In this document: piece after piece, positions 57,829 through 64,000 of the stretch
How positions within the stretch are numbered: position 1 is the stretch's first letter
Layout: each line of letters begins with the position of its first letter
DNA from: Ichthyophis bannanicus
Lineage: Eukaryota > Chordata > Amphibia > Gymnophiona > Ichthyophiidae
DNA length: 64,000 nt
NCBI GenBank assembly: GCA_033557465.1
Contig: CM066031.1
Span: 1,072,617,640-1,072,681,639, forward strand
Direction: 5' to 3'
Position numbers and translations under genes: made by a program
Notes under the pieces: generated by a model
What the model was told of the DNA's origin: nothing
Seen by the model: the letters and a program-made list of their open reading frames with translations, nothing else
Database searches by the model: none

Positions 57829-58204
57829 CTACACACCCCGGGGACCCCTGTCAAATGGTGGCTGACCGGGTGCTGCACCGGCAATGCGCTCGTCAAGCTC
57901 ATGCAGCTGGTCAGCCACCATGGACAGGGTCGCGAGCACCTGCCCCTGGATGAGGGTGAACTGCCTCTGAGCGTGCACCTGGGCACGCACAGCCGCAGCC
58001 AGGCACAGCCCGCACATACAGCCACACAGCCACATATCTCCCCGTGTCTGTGTGGCTGCATGCACGGTGCACCTGTCTGCGGCTATGTGTGGCAGGCACA
58101 CGTCCAGAAGGCGTGCTTCGCCAACATCAGGGGCAGGTGGCTTGTGCCCCCGTTGCCCTGTGGCAGAGCGTGCCACTGGGGACCTACCATACCCCCCCAT
58201 CCCC

Positions 58205-58480
58205 GCACCCAATACATCCCCTGCCCCCCCCCCTGCCCCCACCACCCTCTCCACATCCCCTTCCCCCTCCTCCCCCTCCCTTTCCCTGCCACCCACATCC
58301 TCCCCCTCCCTTCCCCTGTCCCCACCTCCTCCCCCTCCCTTCCCCTGTCCCCCACATTCTCCCTCTCCCTTCCCCCATCCCCCAACTCCACCCCCTCCAT
58401 TTCCCTGTCCTCCACCTCCTCCCCATCCCCTTCCATATGCCCCTCATCCTCCACGTCCCCCTCCTCTCCCTCAGTGAGGG
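58205..58480. repeat. long polypyrimidine/polypurine tract
   Basis: Nearly pure C/T on the plus strand (CCCCCTCC repeats), corresponding to Gly/Glu-rich codons of exon 3 of the Myb-like gene on the minus strand. Mirror-repeat stretches could form triplex DNA, which is inference. Confidence 0.7.
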
Positions 58481-59171
58481 CTGGGGAACCCCCCTCGTGG
58501 CCTCCACCGCCACCACCATCCGCACTGGGCTCCTCCTGGCCTTCGCCGCCCTCCTGGCCCACATCAGCAATGGCCTCCTCCAGGCCCGCAGCACCATCCT
58601 CCTCCTCCGGCCCCACTGGCTCCATGGCAGCACGTGTATCAGCTGTGGGAGAGGGGAACACATACCATCTCCATAGTCACACATCAGATACCGCAGTCAC
58701 AATCGTCCTGTGGTTCTGCCACCCAGTGCCCCACAGGGCCATGTCACATTACTCACCATTCCTTTGCGCCATCCGTTCGCGCTGTACTCGCACCACAAAT
58801 CACGGGTAACATGCCCTCAACTCCCTTGCCTTCTTACGCAGGTCCTCCACCTGTAGGGTTGACAAAGAACATTGACATTAGCTACCGCAAAGACACTTTG
58901 GGGTCCTCTGCCACAACACCTATCTATCTCTTCATACAACAGGTGCCTGCCCCTATTGAGTGATACATTCATGCCCCATGCTTTCCCAAGGGACAGCCCC
59001 ATGTGTGCCCCGTGCACACGCCTGTCCAGTCTGGGCCCCATGTGCCCTGTGTGTGCACCCCAGCGGGCCTGACACAGCACATCTCTGTGTGCCACCTCCA
59101 CACATCTGCCAGTGCCCATCAGCCACTGCTGGGGTCGGTGGCTGACACCTGCAGTGCTCCCTGCGGAATCC

Positions 59172-59552
59172 TTTGGCTATAGTTTGTTCCTGAAATCTGA
59201 AACAGGGCCTGTTTCCATAGGACCAGGATGGGGGATGGAGCCCTCTCTTGGGGCCTGCACCATCCTGGGGCTATGGTTTGTCTCTTGTAATCACAAAAAG
59301 GGCCTGATTCCATAGGACCAGGATGGGGGATGGAGCCCTCTTTTGGGGCCTGCACCATCCTGGGGCTATGGTTTGTCTTTTGTGATCACAATAAGGGCCT
59401 GTTTCCATAGGACCAGGATGGGGGATGGAGCCCTCTTTTGGGGCCTGCACCATCCTGGGGCTATGGTTTGTCTTTTGTGATCACAAAAAGGGCCTGATTC
59501 CATAGGACCAGGATGGGGTATGGAGCCCTCTCTTGGGGCCTGCAGCATCCGC
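59172..59552. repeat. 95-bp minisatellite in intron 1 of the E4 Myb-like gene
   Basis: Four tandem units of 95 bp, each with CCATAGGACCAGGATGGG, GGAGCCCTC and GGGGCCTGCACCATCC. Its sequence is not that of the 92/93-bp repeat in the same intron of the E3 homologue. Minisatellites of similar unit length arose separately in the two copies. Confidence 0.9.
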
Positions 59553-60104
59553 GGATGTATTTGGGCCTTGTGTTAGTTGACAGGGGCAAGTGACAGACCC
59601 CTGTTTGTCTCTTGGCCTGAGTGGTGGGACTGTGGTTTCCTGTGGATAGGGCACATCCTTGGACTGCAACAGCGCCCCATTCCATAACAATGTGGTCTGT
59701 AATGCACCCCTGCCATGGTTGCAGCTACCCCCTTGGGACTGGGGGGTTTGTTTTTGGGTGTGTGCCAGACTTTGCTACCAGCTGGATGCGGCAACACCTG
59801 ACATTCCCTGGCAGTGCATAGTTTCTTTGTGCTTTGGTTACAGGGTGTTTTTTTCCACATCATCAGTTGGGGGTGCCTGTCCCCATGCACTTACCTCACA
59901 TGGGTAGTCAGAGCTCCTGTTGTATCTGTGAGACAGACGCTCCCAGGCCCTCCTGACCCTGGCTAAGTTCTGCCTCCTGGATGAGCCAGGAAATAGGCGC
60001 TGCTGGCGGAGACAGAACAGCTCTGTGAGGAGATAGAGGTCTCTTTGTGTGAATGCTGGCTTCCTTGACATGGCTGCCATTTGCTCTGACTATATCAGTG
60101 CTGC

Positions 60105-60250
60105 GTAGCCACGTGCGTTGCTGGGGGCATAGCCACGTGCATACCCACATGTTGTTATGGGCCTGTCACCGTGCGTGGATACGTGCGTTGCTGCAGGCGT
60201 GAATACGTGCGTTGGTTCCGGCGTGGGCGGGCATTACTACGTGCATTGGT
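60105..60250. promoter_or_regulatory. ACGTGCGTTG iterons upstream of the Myb-like gene
   Basis: Four copies of ACGTGC(G/A)TTG (60111, 60181, 60205, 60239) plus partial copies, several preceded by C to form the E-box CACGTG. They lie 30-170 bp upstream of the ATG at 60080. E2 retains a related block (21687-21755). They are candidate binding sites for the element's own Myb/SANT proteins or promoter elements, which is inference. Confidence 0.45.
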
Positions 60251-61128
60251 TCAGGTGTGGGCACTGTAGATTACATATCCTTGAGGATGTATTGTACCTA
60301 ACATTAATGCTACCATCTCTGATTGTGCTGGCCTATTGCCTATTAGAGCCTGTGAGCAGGAGCTGGACTTTACAACCCCCACTTTTTAGTACTGCTGCTA
60401 CATTTTGCAGCATCGGCATCATGTTTTATACCACCTTCTGCTGCATACATCTCACATTAGGGTACATTCACATTCCTTTATCTAGATCTGTCCTCAATGT
60501 GGAGATGTATCACACATTTTTATTGCCACTTTTGTTTAGAGGGATTGCGGAGGGTGTGTGGTGAGAACGGCACAGAGGGAGTCCCTGATTGGTTATATGT
60601 CGGGGTGGCATTGGAAGCAATGGAGAGCTTGTGTGTATTTGACAGAGGGACTTCATTTCACCACACAGTCCATCTGCAGGGGTTCACAGGGTTGGATTGG
60701 AGCAGTCACACCCATGATGCACTGCACATGCAAATCAGCAGTGTACAGATGGTCATATGTTGCGGTTCCCCCCCCCCCCCCATCACCTAGGGCTGATGGG
60801 GGTCCTGACCATGTGCAGCCCCACAGCACCTCGGCATAGTAGGGGGAACAGACCATGTGTGGCACTGCTACAGAGTAACCACAGTCACATTGTGCGGGTA
60901 CTGTGACCACCCTGAGTTTGAGGTGGGGTGGCCAGCAACAGGTCCACACACCTTCCATGACTGACATACAACATGCTGCAGGTCCCCATCAGTGTGTTGT
61001 CTGTAGTTCCGTTAGACACACCATGGTTACATCAGTGTCCTGCTGTATGTCTCGCTCATGTCTAGTCTCTATGGGTGATTATGCACCCAAAATAGTGCAT
61101 ATCCAGTGTTGGTGTTAGGTGGGCATTG

Positions 61129-62250
61129 TCCTGCTGTGGGCCCATTGGCTGATCTGTGCTGAAGTGTTTCTGAAAGAGGTATGTCTTCAGATTCTTTCTG
61201 AAGGCCTGATATGATTGGATACTTTGTAGTGTGAAGGATAAAGCATTCCAGAGGGAAGGGGCATATAGAATGAAGACTCTTAGGTGAGTATGTTGGTTCT
61301 TCTTGCAGATCTGTGATGGAAGGTTGAGTAGGTTCTGGGTGCTCTGCCTTCATGGTCTTTTAGTCTTGGGGCTGCTGATAAGGGTCTGAAGGTGAATGAA
61401 GATGATGTGGCGGTGGGTCTTGTGTATGATGGTGAGGACTTTGTGTTTGATTCTAGAGGCAATTGGGAGCCAATGGGGAGTTTTTAGTATGGGTGTGATG
61501 TGAGTGTGTCTGAAGGCTCTGAAGATGGTGTGTGCGGTGGTGTTTTGGATAAATTGTAGTCGAAGGATGTTGGTTTTGGGGAGCCCCTGGTATATAGAAT
61601 TACAGTAGTCAAGATGGGGTGATGGAGGGTTGGCATATTGAACAGAAGTGATCTGGGGACAGGAGGGGACGTAGGTTACATGGGGATCTGAGTTTAAAGT
61701 AGACTGACTTAGTGGTGGTCCGGATGTGGCCTTGGAAGTTCAGTTGCTGAATCCAGGGTAATGCCAAGATATCTGACCTGGGTTTTGACGTGAAGGTCCA
61801 TGTTATCAAATCTGGTGGATGAGGGGGATATAAAAGTGGGGTCCTTTGTGATGTGCAAGATCTCCATCTTGCCAAAGTTGACTGCTAAGTTGTGGAGCTG
61901 GAGCCAGTTGACTGTTTCATTGAAGCAGGCAATGAGTTTCGAGTAGTCGGGAATGGTTGTGGAGAATAGAGTGAAGATCATTATCTCATCAGCATAGATT
62001 TGATAACTGATTTTGAAGTTCTGGATGATCATGCACAGAGGCCGGATGTAAATTTTGAAGAGTAGAGAGGAGAGAGCGGATCTTCGTGGTACTCCTTAAG
62101 GCAGGGTGAAGGGGTCTGATGTGAGATGACTGATTTTTATCTGTTGGGAATGCTGAGAGAGGTATGATTGAAAACATGTGAGAGGCTTGCCCTGTACTCC
62201 AATACTGTGGAGTTGGTTGAGTAATGTTTGGTGGGAGACCATGTCAATCC
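61129..62250 (-). mobile_element. L2-like LINE 3' half
   Basis: Minus-strand frames encode the palm with a degenerate catalytic motif YADE (in QIYADEIMIFTLF) instead of YADD, then NWLQLHNLAVNFGKMEIL, RYLGITLDS, GYCNSIYQGLP-like text, HWLPIASRIKHKVL and a C-terminal tail ending near 61140. There are multiple frameshifts. It truncates the R-arm of E4 at about 61128. Confidence 0.75.
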
Positions 62251-62649
62251 ATGTCAATGATCAGATGTGGATACTCTGCTTCATATTTCTATATTCAGAG
62301 CCATGTTTTGGGTGTCTATTCATGTCCTAACGGTGACTAGCACTATACCTGTTCTCTTGGCCAGCACAGCACACTGGGAAGGGGCTTTTGCATCCTCTCA
62401 CCCACATTTGGGTTGTTCAGTGGTGCTGCTGTCCTTGATAGCTGCACTTATGCTATTGTTCCACATTCATGCATCCTGCACAGAACTGATCATTCCCTAT
62501 TCTGCTCTTTTTCTCTCTTACTTTGTGATTGCCTCTTTCTCGCTATCCATATGAGCTGGCATCAGGGCCATACCAAGCCATAATTGCGCCCTGTGTTATT
62601 TCCATATTTGGTGTGCCCCCCGGCCGGTTGCCTCCCCACCTATAGGGAA
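62251..62649. other. no gene seen
   Basis: Ordinary sequence without a recognised repeat. The phrase CAGGCTATCCACAATGAATATG at about 62688 recalls the arm of the hAT MITEs. Confidence 0.4.
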
Positions 62650-64000
62650 ACCTCTGTACAATGTGGTGAACTACCTACATCGGGTTTTCAGGCTATCCAC
62701 AATGAATATGAATGAGATATATATTGTGATGAAGAAGCCCCAATTTCCACTGTTAAAATACAAAACACGCAGCATGTCAGTTCAAAAGCTGACAGGAGAA
62801 CAGACCAGGTGGATAGCTGTTGTCAGTGGCAACGACAACAAAGGCAGCCACGAGGTCTGGAGAAACGTGTAGTAAGGAGAAACGCCCTAATTCCCAATAG
62901 CACACACCTGGTAGGGGGAAGTATGCACAGCCCTTATAAGGATAGTGCAGGGAACACAAGGGGGAAGCATTACAAGGACGACACCTCCAAAGAGTTGCCA
63001 AGAGGAGAGGAATTGTCAGAGAGCTCAGATTTGGAACAAACCCTGAGAGGGAGAAACCTGGGACAAGGTGAGCACTGTAGGAAGAGAAGACAGCCTGTCT
63101 TACCTACAGCAGCTACCAGAGAGGAACCAGGAAGAGTCTCTCACTTCAGTATAGGAAGTGACTCAGAGTCTGAACCAGGAAGCGTTCAACCTCAGAGGTA
63201 CCCAGAATCCACTAGGAGGAAGCAGCTTGCTAGAGCCGAGGCCAGCTGGGCAGCTCCTGCTGATTGCAGAGACACGGCAGCATGGAACCTACGTCCTAAC
63301 CAGAGGAACTGCAAGCCAGTAGCTAAAAAGTATGTAACAAGAAGCTGGGACTTGGGGAATGAATGTGAGCCATTGAAAGTTAAAAGGAATAAAAGTGTTT
63401 GTAGAGTGAATGCAGAGCAACCTTACACAGGAAGCCAGAGGTGGGGGCAGGGCAGCTACTCCCAACCTAACTACCTGAATAGAGAGCATTCACAGCCGTC
63501 AGAAAAGCTTAGAGACTGGCCAGAAGACGTGTATATGTCAGAAGAGGAGCTGGCAGTAAGCGTTTAAACCCCAAAAGAAGCCTTACAAGCTAAAGTCTGT
63601 TAGCAAGAGGGGACAGAGAGTTCCTCTATCCCAAACAGAAGATAGCAACAGAGAAACTTACCGTGAGGGCTTGCCAAAGGGAAATGTCCAAGCATATTTC
63701 AACCAAGAGGGTTTGGAACGTGAGGAGGAACCCATGTTAGTGGACTCTCTCAGTGAATCCTCATCTGTATCTGACCTAATGGACTGTACATTAGTCTCAT
63801 CTGAAAGAATATCTCTGCGCTAGACAGAGCAAAAGCCTGTGTGCTACAGTTTAAGTTCCTACCTTGAAGCAAGAAGTTATTGCTGTATGTCCTTTGTGTT
63901 TTTGCCAAAAGATTGGAATACTTTTGTTTCTGCTTGTGTTCTGTTCACTTGTTTATTAATCCACCCGGGAGGGGAATAAATCCACATTTTGCTTTACCAT
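62650..64000 (+). mobile_element. repeat copy C of the RS-rich ORF family
   Basis: The main ORF 62809-63567 (252 codons) is Arg/Gln/Ser-rich (RKRRQP, SDSESEPGSVQPQR). After a stop, another frame continues to 63823 with AYFNQEGLERE, EEPMLVDSLSESS and LMDCTLVSSERISLR. The 3' end has AATAAA at about 63975 followed by TGCTTTACCA at the window edge. It shares FNQEG, EPM-V acidic tail, MDC(S/T)L and the 3' end with copy B, and the tail with copy A. Probably one ancestral ORF broken by a stop. The family is unknown. Confidence 0.5.

Larger units (their letters stand above)
57829..60080 (-). pseudogene. Myb/SANT-like gene of E4, homologue of 29694-35000
   Basis: Exon 1 is 60080-59895 (62 codons, donor GAG|GTAAGT), reading RKPAFTQRDLYLLTEL, QQRLFPGSSRRQN and VRRAWERLSHRYN. 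Exon 2 is 58850-58757 (94 bases), beginning VEDLRKKARELR. Codon 17 is TGA (58802-58800), consistent with CGA decay after CCG. Exon 3 starts at 58642 in the correct phase and encodes a Glu/Gly-rich acidic region. The C-terminal exon (about 58070-57829) parallels the E3 homologue (ATQT, LC-x-C, then helices TLSMVADQLHELDERI), but its exact splice border is unclear. The exon lengths equal those of E3, which confirms the gene model for both. The stop probably makes this copy non-functional unless exon 2 is skipped. Confidence 0.7.
44335..61128 (+). mobile_element. long Harbinger-type element E4 with three genes
   Basis: The left terminus GGGGTATGTTTACTAAAG follows target TTA and matches the L-ends of E1 and E2. 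The right part (60690-61118) matches 660-1030 of E1 in the same orientation, then is cut off at about 61128 before the right terminus. Genes in order are HARBI1-type transposase (minus), SANT/Myb-like gene (plus, divergent) and a second Myb-like gene (minus, convergent). The L-arm carries an internal duplication (44640-45330 against 47490-48075) separated by repeat copy B. This may mean two elements rather than one. The transposase and TWA-like target duplications both point to PIF/Harbinger. Confidence 0.72.

Noticed and set aside
58044..58809. Plus-strand proline-rich ORFs across the C-rich tract
   Set aside because: Shadow of the minus-strand acidic exon of the Myb-like gene. No domain or start signal.

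Overview
The window looks like repeat-rich vertebrate nuclear DNA. My best guess is an amphibian, possibly a caecilian. The reasons are CR1- and L2-type LINEs, a Penelope-like element with hammerhead motifs, hAT MITEs, tRNA-like repeat modules, long introns with GT-AG borders and AATAAA signals, and no host gene that I recognise. The species call is inference. Essentially everything that can be explained is mobile DNA, much of it nested.

Layout. 74-3772: Harbinger-type element E1 (TAA target duplication). 4376-6103: intact 575-codon transposase-like gene of unassigned family. 6835-14273: CR1 and L2 fragments, including a nearly complete CR1 endonuclease/reverse transcriptase gene (minus strand, one stop) whose 3' UTR is split by repeat copy A. 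14801-15348 and 43178-44334: two halves of another CR1-like LINE, split by a Penelope-like element (PLE) flanked by a 15-bp target duplication. The PLE (15349-43177) is a head-to-head inverted pair with a hammerhead motif near each outer end. It was later invaded by Harbinger element E2 (18291-22134), a 546-bp palindromic hAT MITE (22393-22938) and Harbinger element E3 (24288 to about 42838). E2 and E3 each contain a further hAT MITE.

E3 encodes a four-exon Myb-like protein on the plus strand (29694-35000). Its first intron carries a 22-unit 92/93-bp minisatellite. The last exon of a second, SANT-type gene lies opposite it. 44335-61128 is E4, the most complete member. It has HARBI1-type DDE transposase (minus, two exons, one frameshift), a divergently transcribed intact three-exon SANT/Myb-like gene (plus, 463 codons), and a second, different Myb-like gene (minus, one stop codon) convergent with it. 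The right end holds an L2 fragment (61129-62250) and repeat copy C (62650-64000).

How it fits together: E1 and E2 look like internal-deletion derivatives of the long E3/E4 type. They share TIRs, a tRNA-like module about 200 bp from one end, and a long non-coding arm. Harbinger elements normally carry a transposase plus one Myb-like protein. Here the long elements carry two distinct Myb/SANT-like genes, which is the most interesting system in the window. Three repeat copies (A, B, C) of another family share an Arg/Ser-rich ORF ending in an acidic tail with MDC(S/T)L, and I could not assign it.
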